Positions 1-8,510 are shown, counted from the first letter of the stretch. The stretch: DNA of 64,000 bases from Mucilaginibacter terrae (GCF_031951985.1 NZ_JAVLVU010000001.1:4464001-4528000); one strand, 5' to 3'. Notes: generated from the sequence alone by a model not told the origin. A program made the numbers and translations.

Positions 1-844
1 ACCCAGGGTGGCGGTGGCTGCCGTAAAATCGGTGGCATTGTATATTCTTGGGCTAAAATTACTTACAAAGTTAATAGCAGGCGTAGCTTTTTCAACTAAC
101 AGTTGCCGGGTAAGGGTAGTTTCTTCATAACGGTTGTCGCCGGCAATGGTTGCTGTAATATTGGCTGTGCCGGCACCTACCATATTAATTTTGCCGCTTA
201 CTACCGTGGTAACGGCGGTATTATCGCTCGAGTAGGTTATTGTTGCACCAAGAGTTGCGTTTGCTGCCGTAAAATCGGTTGTGCTGTATTGGCGCGGGCT
301 AAAATTATTGATAAACGTAATTGCGGGTTCGGCCTTATTAACAGTTAAGGCCATGGTAAGCGTAGTGCCGTTATAATTATCATCATCGGCAATGGTAGCT
401 GTTATATTAGCTGTACCAGCCCCTATCATTTTTACCTGGTTGTTAACAATAGTGGCTACTGCCGGGTTGTCGCTTGTAAAAGTTACCGTAGCTTTTAAAT
501 TAGCCGTAGCCGGGGTAAAGGCTGTTGTACTGTAGGTACGCGGGCTAAAGCTGCTAACAAAACTAATAACCGGCGATGCCTTGATTACGGTAAGTGTTGC
601 CGATGATGTAGCCGCTTCATATTGGGAGTTTGCAGGTTGACTGGCCGTTATAGTTGCCGTACCAATCCCGGTTACATGAACTTTATTGTTTACTATGGTT
701 GCTACTGCCGGATTATTGCTGCTGAAGGTTAAGGCTGCATTGGAGTTTGAAGTTGCCGGGGTAAAATCACCACTTCCATATTGCCTTGAAGATAATGAGG
801 CATTAAATGTAATAATTGGCGTACCTAAAAATGCACCTATGTGT
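1..844. repeat. Tandem 246-bp coding repeats (82 aa)
   Basis: The same short string (gtaaa, before a threonine/tyrosine-rich segment) recurs at 23, 269, 515 and 761, an exact spacing of 246 bp, or 82 codons. Neighbouring units differ at many positions, so they are diverged tandem domain copies and not a simple sequence repeat. The array continues past base 1. Confidence 0.8.
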
Positions 845-984
845 GTAGCTTTATTTGTGCCCGGTTTAGCATAAAAAAGTGTATTCTTTTTTGCATAAAC
901 ATTTACCGTAAGCAACAGCAGCACAGCAATTCCTGTAATTAAATTTAAGGGGCGAAATTTAATACGAGTAATGGTGTATACCAT
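1..984 (-). CDS. Secreted Ig-like repeat protein, N-terminal part (runs off the window)
   Basis: The reading frame stays open from an ATG at 982-984 down to base 1, so at least 328 codons are visible and the C-terminus is missing. The N-terminus has a basic stretch, then a hydrophobic segment (about residues 13-30, LITGIAVLLLLTVNVYA), which looks like a signal peptide. The rest is a tandem array of 82-residue units sharing motifs such as FSPRxY, NPAVATIVNN and GTANITATI. These look like bacterial Ig-like (Big/MBG-type) beta-sandwich modules. Such proteins in Bacteroidota are usually surface or secreted adhesion or structural proteins, often with a C-terminal sorting domain; that end cannot be seen here. 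The family assignment rests on repeat character only, so function is inferred. Confidence 0.75.
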   Translation of the reverse strand, partial: MVYTITRIKFRPLNLITGIAVLLLLTVNVYAKKNTLFYAKPGTNKATHIGAFLGTPIITFNASLSSRQYGSGDFTPATSNSNAALTFSSNNPAVATIVNNKVHVTGIGTATITASQPANSQYEAATSSATLTVIKASPVISFVSSFSPRTYSTTAFTPATANLKATVTFTSDNPAVATIVNNQVKMIGAGTANITATIADDDNYNGTTLTMALTVNKAEPAITFINNFSPRQYSTTDFTAANATLGATITYSSDNTAVTTVVSGKINMVGAGTANITATIAGDNRYEETTLTRQLLVEKATPAINFVSNFSPRIYNATDFTAATATLG

Positions 985-1770
985 ATGTATTGTGATTAAG
1001 GTTTAGATAAAAACACCATATTACCTCCCGGCAATGTGTATCCTTGTGACCGTTAAATTTTAATTAATACGAAATTAATTTCAATTCTATGATCCGGAAC
1101 AAAAATCATTTAGAACGAGATGCAATATTGATAACAAATTGACCGTACAAATAATACAATGTTTATTTAATGTGATATTATTTACAAATATATACAAATA
1201 ATATGCATGTTTTTGCCCTTATAACTGTTTTTTTAGGGGTGAAAACACGGTGTAATTAATAGTTAAGATATTATTAATGCTTTAATTAATAATTGCTCAT
1301 AATCTGTATAAATAATGTTGTTTTTTTAGTATATCTAAGTATTTATTGTAATGTATGTTTTACAATAAAATTTGATAACAGCGTATTTCTAATCAAATTT
1401 TAATTTAAAATATATTTCAAGCTTACCCCATCGCGGGTATTGCGTATCAATTAATAAAAGAAGAGTTTTCAAGGTAAGAGGGTATGATTGCAGAAGCGAT
1501 AAAGATATGCAAGTTTTATTTTAAAATATAATATTTTTTCCTGTAACGAAATGGTGACAGTTATATGCAGAAAATCGTATATGAGAAATTTGAAATTATT
1601 ATGCTGAATTTTGCAAATTTTATTAATTTTATGGCAAATTAGTGCAAAACTAATATAATCGTGAGGGTGAAGTGATTTACTAATATTGAATAAAGCATAG
1701 TTATTATAGTTGCTTTGGTAAATTACTGTGCGTACTGCCTGTTATTTAAAATTATTTTCCATAATTAAAT
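985..1770. other. Long AT-rich intergenic region between divergent genes
   Basis: About 790 bases with no credible coding frame, very rich in A and T. It separates the minus-strand repeat protein from the plus-strand acyltransferase cassette and must hold promoters for both. A perfect -7-like box for the minus strand (TATATTTG, complement of 1185-1192) is visible, but no well-spaced -33 TTG goes with it. A plus-strand candidate is listed separately. No RNA gene or strong terminator hairpin was recognised. Confidence 0.6.
1686..1717 (+). promoter_or_regulatory. Candidate Bacteroidota promoter for the MBOAT/SGNH cassette
   Basis: A TTG at 1686-1688 is followed, after 21 bases, by TTGCTTTG at 1710-1717. 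The second box matches the Bacteroidota -7 consensus TAnnTTTG with one mismatch. Transcription would start near 1724 and leave a leader of about 45 bases before the ATG at 1771. This is a consensus match only. Confidence 0.35.
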
Positions 1771-3228
1771 ATGTTATTCAACTCCCTGAGTTTTGCAATA
1801 TTCCTGCCTATTGTATTTGCTTTATACTGGTTTGTATTCAACCGGTCGTTAAAAGTGCAAAACCTGCTTTTGTTATTTGCCAGTTATTATTTTTATAGTT
1901 GCTGGGACTGGCGCTTCCTGTTCCTGCTGGCATTTTCAACCTTTTTAGATTATTATTCTGGCCTTAAAATCCATCATTCTCAATCACAGAAATGGCGTAA
2001 AACCTGGTTAATAATTAGTGTGGGTATCAATCTTGGATTTTTGGGGTTCTTTAAATACTACAACTTTTTTGCGCACTCCTTTGCCGATATGATGATGGCT
2101 GGTTTTCATTACAAAATGAATATAGCCACACTCAATGTTTTACTGCCCATCGGTATATCATTTTATACTTTCCACGGGCTATCCTATGTATTTGATATAT
2201 ATAACCGCAAAATTGAACCTTCAACCAATTTTGTGCAATACTCATTATTTGTAAGTTTTTTCCCGCTGTTGGTTGCCGGTCCTATCGAGCGTGCTACTCA
2301 CTTACTACCGCAGGTTGAAAAGCCGCGCCATTTTGATTACAGCCGTGCGGTTGATGGTTTGCGCCAGATACTATGGGGCTTGTTCAAGAAAATTGTTATT
2401 GCCGATAACTGCGCCCAAATTGCTAATACTATATTTAACAACTCCGACCATTACTCAGGTTCGGCATTGGCACTGGGTGCCATTATGTTTGCCTTCCAGA
2501 TATATGGCGATTTTTCGGGCTACTCTGACATGGCATTAGGAACAGCACGGCTGTTTGGCTTCGAACTGCTGCGCAACTTCGCCTATCCATATTTTTCGCG
2601 TGATATTGCCGAGTTTTGGCGCAGGTGGCACATCTCGCTATCATCATGGTTTAAAGATTATTTGTATTTTCCGCTTGGCGGCAGCCGAGGCGGAATGCTT
2701 AAAACCGTTCGCAATACCTTTGTTATATTTTTGGTGAGCGGTTTTTGGCACGGCGCAAACTGGACCTTTGTGGTTTGGGGTGGTTTAAACGCTTTGTTCA
2801 TTATGCCTTCGGTTTTATTTAAAACCAATCGTAAAAATCTCGAAACGGTAGCTCAGGGTAAAGTATTCCCAACCATCAGGGAGCTTTTGCAAATGATCAT
2901 CACGTTTACGCTTACCGTTTTTGCATGGATATTCTTCCGGGCCGAAAGCTTAACGCATGCGTTTAAGTATATTAAAGGCATTCTATCTAAAACTTTATTT
3001 CAAAACCCGTTTCATTACGGCGAATTAAGGCCGGCAATTTTGTACATAGCATTATTAATACCATTCTTTTTTATGGAGTGGCTGGGTCGTGAAAATAGGT
3101 ATGCCATCGAAAAATTTGGCATAAAATGGCCACGTATGATAAGATGGAGCTTTTATGCTATTATGTTCTTCATTATTGGTATGTATATGCAAACTGAGGT
3201 AACTGAGTTTATTTATTTTCAGTTTTAA
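1771..3228 (+). CDS. MBOAT-family membrane O-acyltransferase (AlgI/DltB-like), copy 1
   Basis: A 485-residue polytopic membrane protein of the membrane-bound O-acyltransferase family, close in architecture to AlgI, PatA and DltB. These pass an acyl group, usually acetyl, from a cytoplasmic donor across the membrane to a partner that loads it on a polysaccharide. The two conserved histidines are present: His287 in FWRRWHISLSSW and His327 in SGFWHGANW. The length is typical of AlgI relatives. The next gene starts two bases after the stop codon and encodes an SGNH-type partner, which supports an export-acetylation pair. A second MBOAT copy lies at 5199-6641. By eye the two differ at about 40 of the first 400 residues, while the C-terminal tails diverge strongly. 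The natural substrate is unknown; the polysaccharide locus just downstream is the obvious candidate. Confidence 0.93.
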   Translation: MLFNSLSFAIFLPIVFALYWFVFNRSLKVQNLLLLFASYYFYSCWDWRFLFLLAFSTFLDYYSGLKIHHSQSQKWRKTWLIISVGINLGFLGFFKYYNFFAHSFADMMMAGFHYKMNIATLNVLLPIGISFYTFHGLSYVFDIYNRKIEPSTNFVQYSLFVSFFPLLVAGPIERATHLLPQVEKPRHFDYSRAVDGLRQILWGLFKKIVIADNCAQIANTIFNNSDHYSGSALALGAIMFAFQIYGDFSGYSDMALGTARLFGFELLRNFAYPYFSRDIAEFWRRWHISLSSWFKDYLYFPLGGSRGGMLKTVRNTFVIFLVSGFWHGANWTFVVWGGLNALFIMPSVLFKTNRKNLETVAQGKVFPTIRELLQMIITFTLTVFAWIFFRAESLTHAFKYIKGILSKTLFQNPFHYGELRPAILYIALLIPFFFMEWLGRENRYAIEKFGIKWPRMIRWSFYAIMFFIIGMYMQTEVTEFIYFQF

Positions 3229-3230
3229 GC

Positions 3231-4193
3231 ATGAAGAGCTTTTTAACAAGGTTACTCTATTTTTCGGTTTATGCCATTTTGGTATATTTTATTGCTACGG
3301 CATTTGTAGGTTCCTTTTTTCCTGATAGGTATAAAAAGAACCTCAAATATGTATTGGGTGGCAATGGAAATATGTATACCCGTGTAAGGCAGGCTGATAG
3401 TGTGAAAAATGTAGATGTGCTGGTTATTGGTTCATCACACGCCTATCGGGGGTATGACCCTCGTATTTTTGCAGCTCATGGTATAAAAATGTTTAACCTG
3501 GGTTCATCTGCCCAAACTATGTTGCAAACAGAGGCTTTGCTTAAACAATACCTTAACCATATTCACCCTAAATTTATCATCTACGATGTTTATCCTGTTT
3601 TTTTAGGATCGAACGGTATCGAGTCGGCATTGGATGTGGTATCAAACGGCCATGTTGATGGCAGTACATTTAATATGGCTTTGCGTACCAATAGTATAGA
3701 GGTTTATAATACCATGTTTTACTCCTACTTCAGGGAGCGTGCCGGGCTAAATAAAAACTTTACCGAATCTCTCAAAAAGGACAGTGATACTTACATATCA
3801 GGCGGATTTGTGCAATCTTACGAGGTGTCCTCTCCCGAAGATCGTATGTATGCAAAGGCCAGTGCCTATAAGTTTGATGACAAGCAAATTGCCGCGTTGA
3901 AACGTATTGCCGCTATGTTTAAAGCGCACAATATACCCTTTGTGCTATTACAGGCACCACTGCCGGTAAAGCGTTATACCGCCATTACTAATAATTCTTC
4001 GGTCGATTCGCTGCTTTCGGGCGTTGGTAAATATTATAACTTTAATAAATTAATTACTATTCCCGATTCGATGTTTGCCGATAATAGCCACCTTAACCAG
4101 TGGGGAGTAAATATTTATAATACAGCAGTTATTAAGCAATTAAAGCTGGGTAAAACCAGTGCAGCAGCTGTTGCCAATAGTATTAAGCAGTAA
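3231..4193 (+). CDS. Membrane-anchored SGNH-like acyltransferase partner, copy 1
   Basis: A 320-residue protein with one N-terminal membrane segment (about residues 6-29), then a periplasmic domain with an SGNH/GDSL-type arrangement. The nucleophile motif is G67-S68-S69-H70, in VLVIGSSHAYRG. The C-terminal D-x-x-H is D284 and H287, in DNSHLNQWG. In known pairs (AlgI with AlgJ/AlgX, PatA with PatB, DltB with DltD) such a protein takes the acyl group from the MBOAT and puts it on the exported polymer. It follows the MBOAT gene with a two-base gap, and its nearest relative is the next gene. The SGNH call is from motif layout; the exact subfamily was not identified. Confidence 0.8.
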   Translation: MKSFLTRLLYFSVYAILVYFIATAFVGSFFPDRYKKNLKYVLGGNGNMYTRVRQADSVKNVDVLVIGSSHAYRGYDPRIFAAHGIKMFNLGSSAQTMLQTEALLKQYLNHIHPKFIIYDVYPVFLGSNGIESALDVVSNGHVDGSTFNMALRTNSIEVYNTMFYSYFRERAGLNKNFTESLKKDSDTYISGGFVQSYEVSSPEDRMYAKASAYKFDDKQIAALKRIAAMFKAHNIPFVLLQAPLPVKRYTAITNNSSVDSLLSGVGKYYNFNKLITIPDSMFADNSHLNQWGVNIYNTAVIKQLKLGKTSAAAVANSIKQ

Positions 4194-4229
4194 ATTGTGT
4201 TCGTAAAAATCTATACTTTCTTTAAGTAA

Positions 4230-5180
4230 ATGAAGCGTTTTTTAACAAGTTTATTAGTGTTTGCCTTATACGGCCTTGTATTATATGTAATTATAATAGT
4301 AGGGTTTGGCAAGTTTGCACCCACTATGCTCAAAAAGAACCTGAATTACAAGTTAGGAGGTAGTGGTTTTTTATACAGTCGTTTGCAAGAAGCTAAGCAG
4401 TCAAAAGATGTGGACATTGTGTTTTTGGGCTCGTCTCATGCCTACCGTAGTTATGATACCCGAATTTTCAAGCAAGCAGGTTTCAGTTCATTTAATTTAG
4501 GTTCATCTGCCCAATCGCCTTTAATAACCGAGGTTATTATGGAAAAGTATCTGGATCGGCTTAATCCTAAATTAGTTGTATTTGATGTTTATCCTAAAGT
4601 GTTTGGTTTGGATGGCGTAGAGTCGGCATTAGATTTAATAGCTAATGATGATGTTGATGCAAAAGAATTCGAGCTTGCTGCAAGAGTTAATAACATAAAA
4701 ACTTACAATACGCTTTTATATTCGTTTGTGAGGCAAAAGCTTTCGCTAAACGCAGGTTTTAAACAACCTGTGCATCATGCAGCCGATACTTACATTGCAG
4801 GTGGGTATGTGGAGAGTTACAAACAATACCGTTCAAAGCGGCCAATAACTAAAGGGGCATATGTTATAAACCAAAAACAAAAAGAAGCATTTGAACGCAT
4901 AATTGAGAATTTGAAAAAAAGAAAAATTCCTTACGTGTTAATTCAGTCGCCTATTAGTAAAAAATTATATAGTTCGATAAGTAACAACGCTGAGATGGAT
5001 AAACTTTTTTCGGGTTATGGGGCTTACCATAATTTTAATACATCCTTGTCATTTCCTGATAGCTTGTTTTTCGACGATAACCACCTCAATCAAAATGGGG
5101 TAAATATCTTTGATAAAAAGGTGATTGATCAAATGCATCTGCAAAAAAATGCAAGCGGGAAAATATCTTTAAAACTATAA
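4230..5180 (+). CDS. Membrane-anchored SGNH-like acyltransferase partner, copy 2
   Basis: A 316-residue paralogue of the preceding gene with the same layout: an N-terminal membrane anchor (about residues 6-28), G67-S68-S69-H70 in the nucleophile block, and D282/H285 in DDNHLNQNG. The two proteins share long similar stretches such as FNLGSSAQ and the YDTRIF / YDPRIF segment, but are clearly diverged, including across residues 200-260. Both keep the probable catalytic residues, so neither looks like a decaying copy. It sits between the two MBOAT genes, 18 bases ahead of the second, so it could partner either. It may differ from copy 1 in polymer position or acceptor; that is inference. Confidence 0.8.
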   Translation: MKRFLTSLLVFALYGLVLYVIIIVGFGKFAPTMLKKNLNYKLGGSGFLYSRLQEAKQSKDVDIVFLGSSHAYRSYDTRIFKQAGFSSFNLGSSAQSPLITEVIMEKYLDRLNPKLVVFDVYPKVFGLDGVESALDLIANDDVDAKEFELAARVNNIKTYNTLLYSFVRQKLSLNAGFKQPVHHAADTYIAGGYVESYKQYRSKRPITKGAYVINQKQKEAFERIIENLKKRKIPYVLIQSPISKKLYSSISNNAEMDKLFSGYGAYHNFNTSLSFPDSLFFDDNHLNQNGVNIFDKKVIDQMHLQKNASGKISLKL

Positions 5181-5198
5181 TAAAGCATCATTCTCAAT

Positions 5199-6641
5199 AT
5201 GCTATTTAACTCTCTAAGTTTTGCAGTGTTTTTACCAATAGTATTTATACTATATTGGTTTGTATTTAATAAATCGCTTAGGCTGCAAAACTTTCTGCTG
5301 CTCTTAAGTAGTTATTATTTTTATAGTTGCTGGGACTGGCGCTTCCTCTTCCTCCTGGCATTCTCAACTTTTTTGGATTACTATTCGGGATTAAAAATCC
5401 ATAATTCACAATCGCAGCATTGGCGTAAAATATGGCTGGTTTTGAGTGTGGGTATAAACCTTGGTTTCCTTAGCTTTTTTAAGTACTACAATTTCTTTGC
5501 GCACTCCTTTGCCGATATGATGATGACCGGCTTTCATTATAAAATGAATGTATCTACCCTCAGTATACTATTGCCGGTTGGTATATCCTTTTATACATTC
5601 CATGGTTTATCATACGTGTTTGATATTTATAACCGCAAAATTGAACCTTCTACCAATTTTGTACAATATTCATTATTTGTAAGCTTTTTTCCGCTGCTGG
5701 TTGCTGGCCCTATCGAGCGTGCTACACACCTGTTGCCACAAGTTGAAAAACCCCGGCACTTTGATTATAGCCGTGCGGTAGACGGCTTGAGGCAAATATT
5801 GTGGGGATTGTTTAAAAAGGTAGTTATTGCCGATAACTGTGCACAAATAGCCAATATCGTTTTCAATAATTCTGACCATCATACAGCCAGTGCCCTGATA
5901 TTGGGAGCATTGATGTTTACCTTCCAGATATATGGCGATTTTTCGGGGTACTCAGATATCGCCTTAGGTACGGCCCGGTTATTTGGTTTTGAATTGTTGC
6001 GCAACTTCGCTTACCCTTACTTTTCGCGTGATATTGCCGAATTTTGGCGCAGATGGCACATTTCGCTATCATCGTGGTTTAAAGATTATTTGTATTTCCC
6101 GTTAGGTGGCAGTCGTGGCGGAATGCTGAAAACCGTGCGCAATACCTTTATAATATTTTTGGTGAGTGGTTTTTGGCATGGCGCCAACTGGACCTTTGTG
6201 GTTTGGGGTGGTTTGAACGCCTTATTCATCATGCCATCAGTAATATTTAAAACCAACCGTAAAAATCTCGAAACAGTTGCACAGGGTAAATTATTTCCAA
6301 ACCTGAGAGAATTATTGCAAATGGTAATCACTTTTGCGCTTACCGTATTTGCCTGGATATTTTTCAGGGCTGAAAGCCTGAGCCACGCATTCCGTTACAT
6401 AAAAGGAATTTTCTCTCAAAGCATTTTTGCATCAACCAATGTACCGTTGGGCGTTTTACCTGTACTGGTAGTAGTATTTTTAATAATGGAATGGCTGGGG
6501 CGTGAAAATAAATATGCCATAGAAAAGCTAAAGGCAGGTAAAGTTCCTGCTATAGCCAGATGGGGGCTTTATTATACCATGGCGGCATTAGTGTATGTAT
6601 ATGCAAATAACGAACAGGTGTTTATATATTTTCAGTTTTAA
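5199..6641 (+). CDS. MBOAT-family membrane O-acyltransferase (AlgI/DltB-like), copy 2
   Basis: A 480-residue paralogue of the gene at 1771. The MBOAT histidines fall at the same residue numbers: His287 in RRWHIS and His327 in FWHGANW. A block of about 70 residues, from the GISFYTF segment to the LFKK segment, is identical in the two proteins, although the DNA there differs at many synonymous positions. That pattern fits an old duplication under strong protein-level selection. The last 80 or so residues, after the RAESLSHAF segment, differ at about half the positions and have a length change. The gene is followed three bases later by a third SGNH-like protein. Role as for copy 1: transfer of an acyl group to the periplasmic face. 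Confidence 0.93.
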   Translation: MLFNSLSFAVFLPIVFILYWFVFNKSLRLQNFLLLLSSYYFYSCWDWRFLFLLAFSTFLDYYSGLKIHNSQSQHWRKIWLVLSVGINLGFLSFFKYYNFFAHSFADMMMTGFHYKMNVSTLSILLPVGISFYTFHGLSYVFDIYNRKIEPSTNFVQYSLFVSFFPLLVAGPIERATHLLPQVEKPRHFDYSRAVDGLRQILWGLFKKVVIADNCAQIANIVFNNSDHHTASALILGALMFTFQIYGDFSGYSDIALGTARLFGFELLRNFAYPYFSRDIAEFWRRWHISLSSWFKDYLYFPLGGSRGGMLKTVRNTFIIFLVSGFWHGANWTFVVWGGLNALFIMPSVIFKTNRKNLETVAQGKLFPNLRELLQMVITFALTVFAWIFFRAESLSHAFRYIKGIFSQSIFASTNVPLGVLPVLVVVFLIMEWLGRENKYAIEKLKAGKVPAIARWGLYYTMAALVYVYANNEQVFIYFQF

Positions 6642-6644
6642 CAA

Positions 6645-7703
6645 ATGAAGAAGTTTTTAACCCGTTTGTTATTGTTTTTTACGGTAACAGTTATTGTAAA
6701 CATAGTGTTAAATAATACACTGCCAATAGCAGGTGATGAGCGCTTTGATAGCCGTTACCAGTACTTGCAGCAAAACATAAAACAGTACAACACGCTGTTT
6801 TTTGGCAGCAGCCGTACCTTGCGCCATATAATCCCTTCAGCCTTTGATTCGGTAAGCAGGGCTGGTAATGTGAATACCCGATCATATAATTTAGGCACTC
6901 CGGCTAATAAATCGCTCGAAACCTATACCCAATACGAACGGTTTTTAAATGACTACAAAGCTTCCGGGAATAAAAATATTAGTTACGCCTTTATCGAAAT
7001 TCATCCCTTAGATGGCGTAACCAATAAAAACATGACCACCCGTAAAGGGTATTACTGGATGAGCAGTAGTAACATGAAGTTTATATGGAGCTATTTCAAA
7101 AGCACTATTCATAACTCTAAATCCAGGTTGCAGATGTGTGGTAACTATGCATTTGCTTACTTATTGCGCCAGATTGGCTTTAACTATATTGACCTTACCA
7201 AGCCCGACCCCGACAGGCAATTAAATATCGGCTTTAAAAAAGACGGCTACATATCACTTGAAGACGAGGTTAAATACACTAACAGCGATGACCGTCGTAA
7301 AGAATTGACTGATATCAGGGAGAAGTTTGAAGTTGATAGTAATTCGTTAAATACAAGAAGGATAGCGGTAGAAAACGAGTTTAAAACTGCTGATAAGCCA
7401 CAAACGCCACCGTTAGCACACCTTCAAAAATTAAAACAGCTTTTAGAGAAATCGTCCCAGCTTGGAATAAAACTAACTTTTGTAATTCAGCCGAGGTTGG
7501 GTAGCTACACCGAAGTTTTAGCACTTAAAGCGGCGTTGCCACAAAACACGGTTATAGAAATTGCCAATCCATTAACACATACTGGTTTATGGCAAGTTAA
7601 AAATGCTTACGATGTTGGCCATATGAAGGTTGCCGGTGCAAAAATGTCAACCGTTCTTTTAGCGCAGCAATTTGATAATATTGTTAAGGTACAGACCCCC
7701 TAA
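6645..7703 (+). CDS. Divergent membrane-anchored SGNH-like protein, third of the cassette
   Basis: A 352-residue protein with an N-terminal membrane segment (about residues 7-26). Its nucleophile block is G54-S55-S56-R57, in TLFFGSSRTLRH, and its C-terminal D-x-x-H is D323/H326, in YDVGHMKVAG. It has the same overall plan as the two genes upstream, but arginine replaces the histidine after GSS and an insert of about 60 residues (around residues 190-260) is charged and probably helical. It starts three bases after the second MBOAT, so it is probably its dedicated partner. Assignment is by motif order and gene context, not by close family recognition. Confidence 0.7.
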   Translation: MKKFLTRLLLFFTVTVIVNIVLNNTLPIAGDERFDSRYQYLQQNIKQYNTLFFGSSRTLRHIIPSAFDSVSRAGNVNTRSYNLGTPANKSLETYTQYERFLNDYKASGNKNISYAFIEIHPLDGVTNKNMTTRKGYYWMSSSNMKFIWSYFKSTIHNSKSRLQMCGNYAFAYLLRQIGFNYIDLTKPDPDRQLNIGFKKDGYISLEDEVKYTNSDDRRKELTDIREKFEVDSNSLNTRRIAVENEFKTADKPQTPPLAHLQKLKQLLEKSSQLGIKLTFVIQPRLGSYTEVLALKAALPQNTVIEIANPLTHTGLWQVKNAYDVGHMKVAGAKMSTVLLAQQFDNIVKVQTP

Positions 7704-7841
7704 TTATACTGTTAGTTAAGATTGTGATTGAGTTTTTTGATTGTGATTTTAAATAAGATATGTTGGTGTAAATGTTAAGGTGAAATTAATTTATGATTAA
7801 TTTGCATCTTAATCGTGCTTTTATTGATGTTTTTATAATTT

Positions 7842-7869
7842 TTGAGAAGTTTCGTTAAAAATATATTTG
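7842..7869 (+). promoter_or_regulatory. Candidate promoter of the polysaccharide operon
   Basis: A TTG at 7842-7844 precedes a perfect TAnnTTTG box (TATATTTG, 7862-7869) with a 17-base spacer, within the range used by Bacteroidota housekeeping promoters. The start point would be near 7876, giving a leader of about 44 bases before the ATG at 7920. The leader contains the palindrome at 7885-7905. Confidence 0.55.
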
Positions 7870-7884
7870 TTTTGAATGCAATCA

Positions 7885-7905
7885 TTGAGTAGTTTTGTTA
7901 CTCAA
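7885..7905 (+). promoter_or_regulatory. Perfect 7-bp palindrome in the operon leader (operator or hairpin)
   Basis: TTGAGTA at 7885-7891 and TACTCAA at 7899-7905 are exact inverted copies around a seven-base spacer. The site lies just after the predicted start point and 14 bases ahead of the first gene, which encodes a winged-helix protein. It could be a dimer binding site for that protein or a small RNA hairpin. There is no T-run, so it is not a standard terminator. Confidence 0.45.
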
Positions 7906-7919
7906 AGATTGGTGAATAA

Positions 7920-8471
7920 ATGTTAGATGCTTTAATTACCTCGAAAACAAGATTGAAATTGCTGATGAAGTTTTTCCTCAACGGCGATAACAAATCTTAT
8001 TTGCGCGGACTGGAAAGTGAGTTTGGAGAATCGAGTAATGCAATTAGGGTAGAGCTTAACAGGTTTGAGGATGCCGGTCTGCTGGTTGCCAAGGTTGATG
8101 GTAATAAAAAAATATACCAGGCTAATAAACAGCATTCGGTTTATAAAGATATTTATAACCTGCTTATTAAGTTTGTAGGCATCGATGAAATTATTGAGAA
8201 AGTTTTATGCCGCATTGGCGATTTGCACTCGGCCTACGTTATAGGCGATTTTGCGCGGGGCATTGATAATAAAATTATAGACTTGTTGCTGGTAGGCAAT
8301 GAGCTTGATAAAATGTATGTTTATAGCTTGCTTGAAAAAGTAGAGCGCTTAATTGGTCGTAAGGTACGTGTGCTTATCGTATCGGCCGAAGAGGCGGAGA
8401 GCTTTACCAAAAACAACCCGCATTTGCTTATTTGGCATTGCGATACCAATGAAACTGCTGTAAAACTCTAA
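7920..8471 (+). CDS. Winged-helix regulator fused to a degenerate nucleotidyltransferase domain
   Basis: A 183-residue protein. Residues 1 to about 75 look like an ArsR/MarR-type winged helix: LTSKTRLKLL-type opening, a helix pair around SNAIRVELNRFEDAGLL, and a wing around VDGNKKIYQAN. Residues about 95-180 resemble a minimal nucleotidyltransferase (MNT-like) fold: VIGDFARGIDNKIIDLLLVG matches the family pattern G-S-x-x-R-G...D-x-D, but the GS is G109-D110 and only one of the two metal-binding aspartates (D121) remains. It is therefore probably not an active transferase and may serve as a ligand sensor. It leads the polysaccharide operon, 39 bases ahead of the ABC exporter, so a local regulatory role is likely. 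That role is inferred from position. Confidence 0.7.
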   Translation: MLDALITSKTRLKLLMKFFLNGDNKSYLRGLESEFGESSNAIRVELNRFEDAGLLVAKVDGNKKIYQANKQHSVYKDIYNLLIKFVGIDEIIEKVLCRIGDLHSAYVIGDFARGIDNKIIDLLLVGNELDKMYVYSLLEKVERLIGRKVRVLIVSAEEAESFTKNNPHLLIWHCDTNETAVKL

Positions 8472-8510
8472 CCCGGATTATTATTACGATACGAAGATTA
8501 TAACAACTGT

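Larger units (their letters stand above)
7704..7919. other. AT-rich leader region ahead of the polysaccharide locus
   Basis: About 216 bases without a gene. No obvious terminator follows the SGNH gene. The distal half holds a good promoter match and a perfect short palindrome, both listed separately, so the polysaccharide operon probably has its own start here. Confidence 0.6.

Noticed and set aside
1..844. Regular 246-bp spacing considered as a CRISPR array or minisatellite
   Set aside because: Units are coding, stay in one frame and are diverged along their whole length; there are no identical short repeats with unique spacers.
1771..7703. Duplicated MBOAT genes considered as an assembly artefact
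   Set aside because: The two copies differ at many synonymous sites, have different C-terminal tails and different neighbours, so they are true paralogues.
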